Assembly: GCA_009760855.2 (NCBI GenBank)
Contig: WPIO01000036.1
Span: 1,232,001 to 1,296,000 of the forward strand
Length of the DNA: 64,000 nt
From: Cristatella mucedo
Taxonomy: Eukaryota > Bryozoa > Phylactolaemata > Cristatellidae
Reading direction: 5' to 3'
Numbering within the stretch: the first letter of the stretch is position 1; the number at the start of each line of letters is the position of its first letter. This document shows, in pieces, positions 1 to 10,473 of the stretch. Made by a program: the position numbers and the translations under genes. The notes under the pieces are model-generated. The model saw only the letters and a program-made list of their open reading frames with translations, searched no databases and was not told the DNA's origin.

Positions 1-118
1 CTCTTCTCTTCATCTCACCCACTCTTTCTTACCTCTCTTTTTCTTGCTTTCTCTTGCTCTGTGTGTGTGTGTCTCCCTTTACATTTTTCTGTTTCCCCCT
101 CGCTTTCTTCCTCGATGT
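1..118. repeat. Pyrimidine-rich low-complexity tract
   Basis: The + strand is almost pure C/T with a short GT run near 60-70. There is no coding or structured signal. Confidence 0.7.
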
Positions 119-138
119 GCAGGAGTTGTAAATCGTGT

Positions 139-216
139 TGGTTAAGCGGTCTGGGAATCATAATTCCGTTGGCTACAGGCCGTTAGTTTGTAAGTGGGAG
201 TTGCAGGTTCACTCAA
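139..216 (+). repeat. Possible tRNA-derived SINE head
   Basis: TGGTTAAGCGG at 139-149 fits a pol III A box exactly. GGTTCACTCAA at 206-216 is a weak B-box match. The spacing would suit a leucine- or serine-like tRNA ancestor. No second copy was found here, so this is tentative. Confidence 0.25.
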
Positions 217-285
217 GTTTGCCAAGATGTAATCCTTCATTGCACGCCACGGCACCCGACGTGCGCCTCGCACAGCTACTGCTTG

Positions 286-425
286 ACGTGGTAACGATAA
301 GTAGGTCAGCGCCGGAAACACTCGTTTCGTGGCGGCCTGCTTATTGGGCGTAGGCGCCCACCGAACAGCATTCAGCTGTAGGCTACGCCGTTCGGTAAGC
401 GGCATGTTACGCGTACTCCACCCAG
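286..425. repeat. Duplication block P, copy 1
   Basis: Nearly identical to 14,122-14,265, including the shared stretch around GTAGGTCAGCGCCGGAAACA. It is the right-hand end of the sequence inserted at 12,961-14,266 in the next unit. The window therefore opens near the end of an earlier copy of that insertion. Confidence 0.75.
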
Positions 426-435
426 CCTTCGGTGT

Positions 436-655
436 TAAAAAAAACGGTTATTGAATCTATTTTTGACGTGCTTACGTTCTGCAGTGGTAAATTACATCAC
501 AGCTCATTATGTAGGTATAGTAACTGCTCAAAAGTGGCGTTATACTTAAATAGATGTGATGCTCTGAATCTGATTTTACATTTGCGATGAAAGGCTGACT
601 GGAGAATCTTTCAATTGTGAAATTTGAGATATATTTCATCAGGCAAATGTAATTT
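436..655. repeat. Duplication block R1, copy 1
   Basis: About 215 bp beginning near TTATTGAATCTATTTTTGAC, with further copies at 3,234-3,440, 14,276-14,490 and 23,805-24,013. Three of the four sit directly against the 3' end of a minus-strand LINE B, so the pair was present before the duplications. I see no coding potential. Confidence 0.75.
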
Positions 656-1385
656 AATGTATCTCCGTCTGTAACACCACAAAGTTACACAGACTGTATG
701 GATGTTACGTAGGAGATTTTCGTAAAGCTCACAGCCTAAGCGGCTTTCGGTACGCTTTCTTTAGCCAACAGACTTCATCTCACGCAACAGAGAGAAAGTG
801 ATAAGCATGGCACAGTTAGGAGAGTAGTTGAGGTAGTGAGTAATATGGAAGTAGCAGCTCAGGATGGCTGGAAGGATGAGCCATAGTCGGCAGCATTAGA
901 TTAGTTGTCGTTGCGTAACAATCGTGGAAGTGAGTTCCGCAGTCTAGGACCTGTAGAGCTCAAGCTTCTGCCGCCAACGGTAGCTAAGCGACAGAATGAA
1001 ACAGCAAATTTATTGTATATACAGGACCTGAGGGCATGCGACGGCTAAAAGGTAGCAGTTCAGCAATTGCAATTGCATTTCCCTTTGCTGCAAATGTAAA
1101 GCGCCTAGAAAGAGATTAAGTTCTCTGAGCGCGCTTTATCGAGTTCATTATCATTATTATTATTACTACTACGTATAGAGGAGCCAAGCCGTGGCGGGCC
1201 TTGTGGGTCAGCGTAAGACCTTTGCTCTGTATCAGTTGATCAACCGGCAGCCATCCGAGTTCTTTGCCCAAAGGAGACACGTGGTCAAACCTCTGGGATT
1301 TGCAAACTAGCATAGCAGCCATATTCATAGCCAGCTGCAGTGGCCTGGTGGCTTTTTTGGTAGCTCAGCCAAAAGGGAATTACTC
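656..1385 (-). mobile_element. LINE B fragment (L2/CR1-like RT C-terminus)
   Basis: Minus-strand remnant of an L2/CR1-like non-LTR retrotransposon. It starts with the family's 3' end near GTATCTCCGTCTGTAAC. It encodes broken pieces of the post-RT C-terminal region, including the VLTLTHKARHGLAPxYLAEL-type segment found in all LINE B copies here. It is 5'-truncated and frameshifted, and a LINE A tail is inserted at 1,065-1,171. The matching copy in the next unit (14,491-15,102) lacks that insertion. It cannot encode an active protein. Confidence 0.8.
1065..1171 (+). mobile_element. LINE A 3' tail nested in LINE B
   Basis: Carries the LINE A terminal hairpin AAAGCGCCTAGAAAGAGATT with its complementary GCGCTTTATC and an (ATT)n tail. 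The flanking LINE B sequence CAGTTCAGC / GAGGAGCCAAG is uninterrupted in the paralogous copy near 14,905, which gives an empty-site comparison. Confidence 0.8.
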
Positions 1386-1391
1386 TTGACC

Positions 1392-1665
1392 AGTACGTCA
1401 GGGCTAGCTAGAATGCATTCTGTGTATAAGGTTGCATCAAGTCACCACGAGTGAGGTAGATTGAGAATCGCCCCCATGCCCCCTGGATCAAGGACACCAG
1501 GGCTACGTCGCTGGTACTGCACGGTCTAGCTCGTGGGTTTCAGTCAGTCCTGCTGCGGGAAATTCTGTCTCTTCCACTGTAAGCTGAGATGGTGACGATT
1601 TAGACTCTTCAACATCTATGTAAATGAGGCTGCTAGATCATCTAGCCTCTACTTTACATTACCAC
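1392..1665 (+). repeat. Old SINE V-like element, block S copy 1
   Basis: Diverged tRNA-like SINE ending in the family signature AATGAGGCTGCTAGAT. Paralogous copies lie at 10,850-11,120 and 21,370-21,810, with a partial copy at 15,630-15,690. Its presence in every unit dates it before the local duplications. The block continues to about 1,830 and matches 11,130-11,260 and 21,820-21,965. Confidence 0.65.
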
Positions 1666-1984
1666 CTTTAAAATAGACTTGTTTCTTAAAGAGCCCACCC
1701 TGCCTAAATGTATTTAGCAGAATTATTTTCTGTAAAGAATAAAGCTAAAGAGAGTCATTTCGCACACTTTTACGGATAAAATTCATTGAAAGTCAGGAGA
1801 ACACTTCGACATGCCACAAGAGTGCCTTCACATTAAATCGCTGTAAGCTGACGCTCTGCTGACACCAAGCACGCTCAAGTACACAAAAGACGAAAGGCAG
1901 CAGACACCGTTGGAGGGGGCGGGCTTCAACACTGGTGCTTCAACACAGGAATTGGCTGCTTCAAACTGCTAGAAATCTCTCGAA

Positions 1985-3060
1985 GAGCCTAAAGGTCACA
2001 AGAAATCCTTATTGTACCTGAAGGGACGACTTTGAGCAGCTGGATCCGTGGGAAAGAGAGGCCGAAGCTTGCACAAGAGCAAGTACTGAAGCGCCCCCTG
2101 GTAACAGGATATGCTCCCGGTGATTAGATGGAATTGCACCAGTCAGGCGCCATGCAAACGTGCCAGATTGCAGGTGGTACAAAGAGCACGTTCCTGCATT
2201 AGCTGAGCAGTGTCAAAACAGGAAGTTACAGAATGCCCCAGACTAGTATGTGCTGTATGCTAGCCAATAGTAGGGTTGATCGTTAAATTCGCAACAGGTG
2301 AAAGCGAAACTGTACGAAACATGCATCTTAGGATCTGACTGGAAAAGCTGCCGATAAATAGATGCAAGATCCATGAACCTCGTAATTCTCACCCTGTAAT
2401 CGGAATCTAGCACAACAGTAAGTGTATCACAAAGATTGCTTCGGAGCCCACTGAGCCTGAAACATATTGAGACACCGTGGCCATCACATGCAAGCTCCCA
2501 TCGGGCATGTACTTCCCACTTCCGGATGCCGGTGGAACTAAGCTGCTTCATCAAGCTCAGGGATGAAAGTTTTCGCTACCATCACCGTAAAAATTTCTGC
2601 AAGAACGACTTCGTAAATGTATTATAGAAATATCCTATGCCTAAAGCAAACAGAAAACAGCTTTATTTTTCCTTAAACGTCTTCGGTAGTTAGGACAAAG
2701 ATGGATTGCAATTTTGTGCATGTGCTGTTGCGCACACGCCCGTCGTCACATTCGTACGCGCAGCATGCTTTGTGCTATTGCCCAAATTATTTAGGGGCTA
2801 GGCGGTCACTTATGCTGCACAGTAGCATCAGAGTACTATCTGAAATCAGGTCAAACGCCAATGCCATGTCCGAAAAAAATCATCTCTCCCCATTGTATGG
2901 CGTTGGCTTCTTACTCAGCCTCGACCGCAGATTACCGCGTAATCGCTTCCCGCCGTTCCGATTCAGGAGACGCAAATTATGAATACCATTTATAATCTGG
3001 CTGATTTAGCTCGCCGCCGTTTCAATACGTGGGCAGTATTTCGCTTCTTCGTTTCCTAAA
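1985..3060. repeat. Duplication block Y, copy 1
   Basis: Shared with 15,720-16,800 and, broken by insertions, with 33,090-33,780, 36,260-36,480 and 37,930-38,290. It has a plus-strand frame over about 2,008-2,202 ending at a stop kept in all three copies; this copy has an extra in-frame TAG at 2,125. A minus-strand frame at 2,243-2,554 is shared with copy 2 only. It could hold remnants of host exons or be an unrecognised repeat. Confidence 0.7.
2243..2554 (-). other. Unassigned minus-strand ORF in block Y
   Basis: An open frame of 103 codons on the minus strand. Its first 40 or so residues, beginning MMKQLSSTGIRKWEVHARWE, are almost unchanged in the paralogous 16,064-16,294. The frame then diverges, and the third copy near 33,600-33,750 is frameshifted by a deletion. 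I recognise no family, signal peptide or domain. Conservation over the first part may simply reflect recent duplication. Expression or homologues outside this locus would be needed to call a gene. Confidence 0.2.
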
Positions 3061-3079
3061 CAGATCAGGTCCGTAAGTC

Positions 3080-3215
3080 AAACGTGCTAAAGTTGACTGA
3101 TCAGCAGTTCTATTTGAAGGTGAATCAACTTTCCATAGTTTGAGACTTACGGCGAGGAAAGGCGTTGCATAACTAGGGAGTCTCGAGCTATTGTTTACTA
3201 GTTTTCGCCAAAAGT
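3080..3215. repeat. Duplication block E, copy 1
   Basis: Contains CTAAAGTTGACTGATCAGCA and matches 12,838-12,960; its right half also matches 23,687-23,790. In each complete unit it leads into block R1. Confidence 0.7.
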
Positions 3216-3233
3216 AACGCAAGCTGTAAAAGC

Positions 3234-3440
3234 TGTTATTGAATCTATTTTTTGACGTGCTTCAGTTCTGCAATTGTGTTCTACGTCGCAGCTCCTTATG
3301 TCGGTATAGTGGCTGCTCAAAAGTAGCGTTATACTTAAATAGATAGAATGCCCTGAACCTGACTTACGTTTCCAATGAAACGTTGACGAAAGAATCTTGC
3401 AATCGGAAAATTTGAGATATATATCAGCAGGCAAATGTAT
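3234..3440. repeat. Duplication block R1, copy 2
   Basis: Second R1 copy within the same unit, not followed by LINE B. The unit is therefore a mosaic with internal repeats and not a clean single duplication. Confidence 0.7.
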
Positions 3441-4002
3441 TGTACCTTTGATCACTCCGACTTCAAAGGATTTCAGGCTGGTTGGAGCACAGATAAGCGA
3501 ATTCATTTAGCTAGCAAGTGGATTTTCTTAGCCAGCTTGGGCATTGTGAAAGTATACAGGTCATCTTCAATGAAATTGCATGTTTTTTTACAGTGAATGT
3601 AGAGTATCTGGAAGTACATTCAGTCTCCTCTAAGGCCGCTATACAAATTTGTGATTATTACTATTATTTTATAAGTGCCTGGATATCCTTACGGCGGCCG
3701 CATCCCCTCTTTTACGTGCGTCGTAGGGTGTGTTGATTTTTGGCAGTGTTGATGCTGGCTGAAAGCATGCTATTTACAGCGCCTCTTTTGCAAATAAAAC
3801 ACAGCCTTTAACTGTGCACAACTTAAGGTCGACTTCACAAGGAACTTGGCATTTTCCTTTGGGTCTTCTCATTCCGAACGCTCTTTTTTCTATCAGTCAT
3901 CAGTGGGTCCGGCGAATGACTGCAATTCGCTGCAATAAACTGCGATACAGCTGCCATTTCCATAATATACGTCAGAAAACTACGGTTATAATTCTAAATG
4001 AT
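3441..4002. other. Unassigned sequence
   Basis: AT-rich sequence with short unsupported ORFs. No repeat family or gene was recognised. Confidence 0.6.
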
Positions 4003-4185
4003 AAAAAAAATCCTAGCTGATTAAACAGCCTCTTTTTGTATAGCGACAGAAGAGCCTTTACGGCTATCACCACCGCTTGCAGTGGCGATAAAGAATCGCC
4101 CACCGCAGGAATCGAACCCACGACCTCGGGACCGAGGTCATGAAAGCAACCGCCTTACCTAGTGTGCCATCACGGCTCAGGTTTG
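4003..4185 (-). repeat. SINE V, minus-strand copy
   Basis: tRNA-derived SINE. On the minus strand it has an A-box-like TAGGTAAGGCGG and a perfect B box GGTTCGATTCC (4,108-4,118 region). A self-complementary GCGATAA.../TTATCGCC segment follows, then an AGAGGCTGTTTAATCAGCTA end. A close relative, also on the minus strand, lies at 61,872-62,035. Confidence 0.8.
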
Positions 4186-4189
4186 CCCA

Positions 4190-4960
4190 CCAAATTTCAT
4201 GCAATTTCGCCTGCCCGTTCTCGTGCCATGGCCTCCAGTGGCCCGGCCCACGTAGCAGCCCTAAATGATTGAACTGCAATGCGGCTGCTATTTCTAAAAA
4301 CTAAAAGCTTCATGCAACTGTGTTTTTATTACAGAGGATTGAAAATCGCATTCCGTGTTTACCAGCCGAATTTCATACGATTTTGCTTGCTCATGCTCAT
4401 GCTATTTTCTCTCGTGGCCCGGGCCAGCCAGCCTCCGAAGATAATCTAAATGCGATGCAGCCTTCATTTTCTTGAAAAAAGTCGCGTAACTGCAATTTTC
4501 ATTTCAAATTATCGAAGACAGTTTTCTGGGTTTACCAACCAAACTTCATAGTGCTGGGCATGGGCGTTTTTATGCTATCGCCTCGGCCAGCCGGTCTCGC
4601 GACATCTTTAAACTGCGACGTAGCTTATATCACCACAACTTACTCAGCGTAATTACGGTATTATTCTACGTTGTAAATACAGTATGTTCAGGGTTCACCT
4701 TCAAAAATTCAGGTGACTGCACTCGGGAGTTGTATTCTATGGCCTTCAGTGGCCCGAGCCAGCACTCACCCAACATATTCGGATTGCGGTAGAGCAGCCA
4801 TTTCAAACGTAGGCGCCGTGCAGCTGCGGTTTTGTATTCCACATTATTGCAAACACCATTTCAGGTGTTTAAGAACTTAATTATCACGCCATTTTGAATG
4901 GGAGTTCTCATGCTACGGCCCTGACAGCTCTGCATTCTTTACTGAAAGTACAGCTGCTAT
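4190..4960 (-). repeat. Satellite monomers, inverted part of array
   Basis: About five diverged monomers of roughly 170-175 bp, marked by GGCC-rich landmarks near 4,227, 4,411, 4,580, 4,740 and 4,916 such as GTGGCCCGGGCCAGCC. They run opposite to the monomers from 5,070 onward, so the array switches orientation between about 4,960 and 5,070. Confidence 0.65.
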
Positions 4961-5069
4961 TTTCAAAATAGGCGTCGAGAACCAGTGGTTTGCATTGTAC
5001 TGTATAGAAACCAATGCATGGGGCTCACCTACCAAATATCGTGCAATTCACAGAAGCGTTAAAATGTAT

Positions 5070-6490
5070 TGCCTCTGATGAATCGGACCATTGGAGGCCA
5101 TAGCATTACAATACGTATGCGGAATAACCTGAAACTGGACGGTAAACCGGAAATACTTCTGCCTAAGATGACATAGAATTAAAACAACAATTGTGCAACG
5201 CCTGTTTCGGTAGCGGCTGCAGTATCCCAGTTAGAAGATTTACGGAGGCTTGGTGGCTTGGCCCATGGGAGACTATAGCAGCCGATAGCGTTAGAACGGG
5301 ATTTGTAGTGTTGAGAGATTTATTGTGCAAACCGGCGGCAATATTTTGTTTAGCGTGGAATCAAAACTGCAGTTGCTATCGTTGCATCTCTTGATTTATT
5401 TTCGAATAAATAAATTATCTAATTAAATTAAAGCATTAAATAATTTTGAATTATATTAAGACAATTGTGATAAACTAACTTAACGATAAAAGCCTATCGT
5501 GGCACTAGCAGCTGGCGCAGCAGTTCTAATAAGTAGCAAGACTGGCTGGGCCAGGCCGCTGATAACACTAAAATAGCTAGTTCGCGGTCGCGTGAATTTT
5601 TGTAGGTAATTTCGGAACACTGTTTTTTTATGAAGTTGAATACAGCCGCAATTGCGCTACGCCTATTGTTGAAAGGCAGCTTTGCCGTCGTTCGAGTATG
5701 TAGGGAGGCTGGCTGGCCCGAATCATCTAAAGTCATTCCAATGCGCAATGCTACGAAATTCACTTAATTAACCTGGAACACATTGTCCCACAATTTGGGA
5801 TAAAAATCACACTTTTACGATGCTTATTGTGGGGATATCTGCTGTATCACGGTATAAATATGTCAGGAGACAGGCCGGCCCCGGCCATAGCATGGGAACA
5901 CCCATGCGCTATGATATTAACTTTTTTGGTAACTCCAGCATGCTGTTTTTGATTATTCAAAAATCCGAATCGCAGTTGTGCTATGCTTATTGCGGAACTA
6001 GCAGCAGTATCGCAGCTGCGAATATGTAGAGATGGTCACGCATTGGTTGCATGTAGTATGAACGCAGTAGGGAAGATTGCACCTCCAGACCACCGTAGGT
6101 AAAAGCATTAAAACACCCATGCGCTGTTTTATGAAATTTCATCAATCAACCCGATATACCGTATTCTAAAATGTGGAATCAAAACCGCTGTTGCTCGACG
6201 CCTATTGTGGAAACGGCAGCTGTATCGCCGTTCGATTATGTTGGGAGGCAAGCTGGCCAAGGTCATTGTAGGTCATAGCATGAGCACGCATAAGCGCAAT
6301 TGAATGAAATTCAATGAGTCAACCTAGATCCTTGCTTACAATAATTTGCAATCAAGATCGAATTCTTTCGAAGTTAGTGTTCAAACGGTTGCTGTATCGT
6401 AGCTTGACTATTTGGAGCTGCCATTTGGGCTGCGCCATCGGATGTCAAAGTCTGAGGACACGCAAGCAAAATCCGTTGTAATTTGATAAG
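5070..6490 (+). repeat. Satellite monomers, direct part of array
   Basis: Diverged monomers with the landmark GGCTGGCTGGCCC...GGCCATAGCATGA near 5,083, 5,250, 5,540, 5,712, 5,877, 6,092, 6,255 and 6,420. Spacing is mostly 165-175 bp. The array resumes after the LTR insertion at about 7,696 and runs to about 8,720. The same monomer recurs at 17,760-18,310. Confidence 0.7.
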
Positions 6491-6684
6491 TGCTGGGTCT
6501 GCTCTACCACGACAGGGTACTACTCCGGCGAAAGCCATCGAGAGGGGAACAGCGGACTCACTTTTGTATACACTCACGAGCTAGCGCGGCCGCCGTTGCG
6601 GCCCAATTTCGCGTTCTATAATAAACGGCATCTGTCGGAGCCATCTTTTTCTATGCGCGACTGCTCAAACAACTTAACTTAACA
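6491..6684 (+). repeat. 5' LTR of short LTR element
   Basis: 194 bp with TG...CA termini. It is the same length as the 3' LTR and differs by scattered substitutions and small indels, so the insertion is not recent. Confidence 0.8.
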
Positions 6685-6719
6685 GTGGCGGCGAGAATGG
6701 AATTCGGAAAACGCGTTAT

Positions 6720-7280
6720 GTGGAACACGGCTGGATCTTTTATACGAGAGCTCCGCCAGCTTCCGGGGAGGAGACGCGCGTAGACTATGTCGCCATTGCT
6801 GCGAGGTTGTACCAGAAGAAAGATTTCAGAGGAGACCCGACGATGCTTCTGTGCCTTATCCTTCCGGGTAATTTTTACTCCGTACTAAAGCTCATGACCT
6901 TGAAATACTTCTCGAGATCATTCTTCCTCCTTCTGTGTCCTGATTTGGCTGCATTCGCGGTGACTTCAACCTGCTGCGGCCACATCCGTGTGAGGTTCGA
7001 TGCCGTAGCTAGTCAGCAGACGTATCTTGAGCCCGTGAGGCGGCTGCTTACTAGGCGACGGCGCACGGGCGCAATCGGTTCGCGAGGCGGCGGAAGAGAA
7101 GGTACTGGTCCGCGAAATGGCTATCCGCTAGGTGGCAGACGTGATGGTGCCGGTACACGAGACGGCGGCGACGGCGGCCCACGAAACGGCTGCCGGCCCG
7201 CCCGCCGACGACGGACGTCCGCGACTAGGCAGCAGCGGTCGAGGTCACAGAGACGGCTAGTGCTGCGACGCCGGCAATAA
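6720..7280 (+). other. Open frame inside the short LTR element
   Basis: A frame of 186 codons begins 36 bp after the 5' LTR. The first 90 or so residues have mixed composition. The rest is Arg/Gly/Thr-rich, encoded by GC-rich repetitive DNA. No zinc knuckle, protease or reverse-transcriptase motif is visible. It may be a relic of a gag-like ORF or chance openness in GC-rich sequence. I would not call it a functional gene. Confidence 0.2.
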
Positions 7281-7478
7281 CTATGATAATAATAATTATA
7301 ATGCACTTGATGAAGCGCCCTCGGAGAACTCAATCTCTCTCTAGGTGCTTTACATTTGCTGCAAATGGAAATGCAATGGAATGGTGACTAACATCATGCT
7401 TGATAAACGAACAAAATGAATAACATGGTTAGGGGTGGCATGAAAAGGGTCAGCATGCAAATGTGGCTGGTGGCTAGA
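7281..7478 (-). mobile_element. LINE A 3' tail inside LTR element
   Basis: (TAA)n followed by TGCACTTGATGAAGCGCCCT and the rest of the minus-strand LINE A 3' UTR, ending at the GTCAGCATGCAAATGTGG region. It inserted after the LTR element. Confidence 0.85.
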
Positions 7479-7501
7479 GCTAATGATGGCTAGAGAAATG
7501 A

Positions 7502-7695
7502 TGTTGGGTCTGCTCTACTACTTTGTACGCAGTACTACTCCGGCGAAAGCCACCGAGAGGAGAACAGCGGACCCACTTTTGTAGACGCTCAGGAGCCAGC
7601 GTGGCGGCCGTTGCGGCCCAGTTCAGAGTTCTATAATAAATAGCATCTGTCGGAGCCGTCTTTTGTTGTGCGCGACTGCTCGCACAAACTTAACA
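7502..7695 (+). repeat. 3' LTR of short LTR element
   Basis: 194 bp, TGTTGGGTC...CTTAACA, followed by ATTAG, the right-hand target duplication. Confidence 0.8.
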
Positions 7696-7889
7696 ATTAG
7701 TGAACTTGGAATACCGGTTACTATCATTTCAAATCAAAATTACTGTTGTGCGGAGCTTTTTGCGTAAAAGATAGTTTTATTGCAGTTCGAAAACTTAAGG
7801 TAACCATTTTAGCCGGCCATTGGAGGCCATAGCATGAGTACATTGCAAGTGCAGTCTCATGCAATTTGGTGGTTAAACCTGGAAAACTA

Positions 7890-8068
<179 letters not shown>

Positions 8069-8132
8069 AAAGCCTCTTAGGCTTTGAGCGCACTACACAT
8101 AAATGTCCCACGCAGCATCTACGTAGTGATTG

Positions 8133-8290
8133 TGGGCCGCAATAGCCCAGGAGGTAAGGTGCTCGCTTTTAACGACCGATGTCGCATGTTTGAGTCTTGC
8201 AGTGAGCGATCTATTATTGCCAACTGCAAGCGGTGGCAATAAAAGTTAAGGCTCTTCTGTTGCTAGAAAAATAAGGCTGTCAAAGAAGCT
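8133..8290 (+). repeat. SINE V, plus-strand copy
   Basis: Diverged copy with an A-box region AGGAGGTAAGGTGC, the paired segment TTATTGCC...GGCAATAA, and the AGGCTCTTCTGTTGCT end. A short ATT run follows. Confidence 0.7.
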
Positions 8291-9924
8291 ATTATTATTA
8301 TAATTACTACTGTGGTTTTGTGGGAGTTTAAAAAAGGCGATAAATACATGTAAACATATCATTTTAAAAGAAAACAAGAGTTTGTAAAAAGCTATTTGTG
8401 GAGATGACAGCTTTATTGCACTTTTGGTTGTCCATTTGGGCCGGGTGATCAGAGGTCATGGCATGAAATCGCGAAAGCGCCATCGCATGACATTTTTTGG
8501 GTAAACTTTGCATAATATTTTCTGCAATTTGCACTGAAACCCGCAGTTGCATAAAGCATATTTTGGCACTGGCGGCGGTATCTACGTTCAAAGTGCAAAA
8601 CGGCTGGCTAGGCCAGGCTATTTTAGGCCATAGCACGAGAGCAAGCAAGCTCAATTGCATGAAGTTTTGTGGACAAACCTGTAACACCGTGGTGTATAAC
8701 TTATAATCAATCGCGCCTTATTCAGACGTTTATTAATGGAAACTGCAGCTGTACCGCAGTGTGCATAGCAGCTGCTGACTCGCAGTAAATTATAGGTATT
8801 TGTGGAACCGTCATCAGTCACTTTCTGGCACTGACCGGCATTATCTGACAACGAGCGACCGGTAATCTAATTAACATATCATCATAACATATCATATCGA
8901 CTACAACCCTCCCAGTATGGCGACTGGCCAATCAGAGATATTACAAATACCTCGATCCGGTAAGACTCACAAAAACAACGGCCTGTACGATGCAGTGCCT
9001 GTAGCAAAGTGTTACGAAGAATTGTTAGCACTCTCTTTTTGTAGGGCGAGGCTCCGGCAGCGAACAGTGTATTTCTCATGAACCGGTTGAAGCTATCTCT
9101 GGCGTACACACTTCGATCTCCAGCCAGAAATACCGTTGCTATCTCTTTCACTTTTTTACGCAACGCGTACGCTTTGTTACGCTACCTTTCAACCATTGTG
9201 CATGCCTGCTTTCTCTCAAACGTGTTCCGAATTTATTTAATATCTGAAAAGTTTTGCTTCTCCCTAATATGAAGTGATATTTATGCATTCAGTAGGAAAT
9301 AGAGGTCTCACGTCTTTAGCATGCTAATTGTAATCCAAATTACAACTCCAAGGCTATTCAAAATTACCGGACGCAGCATCGATTCACCACTGTGATTGAA
9401 AGCTTAGGCATTAACTAGATTGTTCAGTTGATAGACGTTAATTGCGTAAGAATGTGTATTAACTCCACGCTAGTCACCAAAACAAATTGCCTATTCCTAA
9501 GGAAAGTCTAACCAACGACATATAACGCGCCTTAATCTGCTGTAGCAACTCTATGACTACATGCATATCCTTAGGTCTCAAATAGCATCTGAAATAATAA
9601 GGAATTTCAGCACGCTAATGGCGAGAATATTGATGACAAATTTGTGTAGCGCTATCAGAGAACTCGGCCTCTTTCTGGGAACAATAAACGTACCACACCG
9701 CATCAGTAATTAGCTCTAAGAAGAATAAATGAAAATGCAATTGAACTGAAAAGTAATAACCTGTACAGAATTGAGTTCTACTCATTCTTAGAAATTAAAC
9801 GCACATAACACAATTAAGATAGTTGAATTTAAAAACAGAAATTGTTCGTTATTCCTCGTGTGATTCTTCGATGCATGCACTTTTTAATAAAAATAAATGT
9901 CGGGTTTGAATTGGATGTTACATG

Positions 9925-9932
9925 ATTTATTT
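9925..9932 (-). terminator. Candidate poly(A) signal for peptide gene 1
   Basis: GATTTATTTAC on the plus strand reads GTAAATAAATC on the gene strand. The same motif and context occur at about 19,103 downstream of peptide gene 2, which supports use as a cleavage signal. Confidence 0.5.
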
Positions 9933-10101
9933 ACTAAGCTTTATCTAATGACACGAGCACAAAGTCTAATGAAGTCTCAGAATTGTTACTATACATTCTC
10001 CCAGATGCCACTGCTTAGATGTTTCTTTAACCATTGCTCCATCACGAACTTTGGCAATCGATACAACTTGAAATGCAGCCTTGGTCTTTAATAACCTGGT
10101 C

Positions 10102-10335
10102 CTACATTTTAATGGGTCGGTGCGAAACATTTCCTGAATTTCTTGGCGCGATAATCGTGGGCATCTGGTTCCGATAAAGGCACGCACATGCATTGTGCCC
10201 AGCTGCGTTACGTCGACACAAACCACGACGTCCCGGACAGTAACTGCAATCCCTGGAAGTACGGCAAGTAGCACCAGTTGCTGTGTCGTATGCGCTCAGT
10301 AAGACAATTATGGCAGCTAGGATAGCGATCTTCAT
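10102..10335 (-). CDS. Small secreted cysteine-rich peptide 1
   Basis: A 77-residue precursor. Residues 1 to about 21 (MKIAILAAIIVLLSAYDTATG) form a typical signal peptide with a hydrophobic core and an Ala/Gly-rich cleavage region. The mature part has six cysteines spaced C-x5-C-x2-C-x6-C-x9-C-x-C, then a 26-residue Cys-free tail rich in Arg, Pro and Asn. The middle is basic (RRGLCRR). Six cysteines imply three disulfides in an extracellular peptide. Antimicrobial, protease-inhibitor or toxin-like roles are all possible, and I do not recognise the family. The start is supported by alignment with the paralogue at 19,290-19,499, by the signal peptide and by ATCAAAATGAAG at both starts. The 5' UTR donor is kept, but the acceptor used by the paralogue is lost. 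Confidence 0.75.
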   Translation of the reverse strand: MKIAILAAIIVLLSAYDTATGATCRTSRDCSYCPGRRGLCRRNAAGHNACACLYRNQMPTIIAPRNSGNVSHRPIKM

Positions 10336-10466
10336 TTTGATGCACTAACAATAGGCGCGTGAAGGTTCTGAAACGTGCTCCTTTGGAGATAGACCAGAGA
10401 CTGGAACTAGAAATTTCGTTATTCCTGTCACTCCTAAAAACAAAGATTGCCGACAAAAACTTGCGA

Positions 10467-10473
10467 TACTTAC
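10467..10473 (-). promoter_or_regulatory. Conserved 5' UTR splice donor, peptide gene 1
   Basis: Gene-strand GTAAGTA (plus-strand TACTTAC), a near-consensus donor conserved at 19,631-19,637. The AG that would end this intron in the paralogue is CT here (10,391-10,392 on the plus strand reads AG). This copy would need another acceptor, such as the TTTCAG closer to the ATG. Confidence 0.55.

Larger units (their letters stand above)
6491..7695 (+). mobile_element. Short LTR retrotransposon (TRIM-like, non-autonomous)
   Basis: Two direct repeats of 194 bp each (6,491-6,684 and 7,502-7,695) begin TGYTGGGTCTGCTCTAC and end CTTAACA. Each contains TATAATAAA near its 3' part as a poly(A) signal. The element sits in the satellite array between ATAAG and ATTAG, a 5-bp target-site duplication with one mismatch. 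The internal region is only about 0.8 kb, lacks recognisable gag or pol, and includes a later LINE A tail. The likely primer-binding region is GTGGCGGCGAGAATGG at 6,685. It would depend on another element for its proteins. Strand is inferred from the poly(A) signal. Confidence 0.8.

Noticed and set aside
2701-2982. 93-codon plus-strand ORF in block Y
   Set aside because: The paralogous segments at about 16,459 and 36,360 shift frame and differ without coding-type constraint.
6374-6577. 67-codon minus-strand ORF
   Set aside because: It spans the junction of satellite and LTR and has no counterpart in the second LTR.
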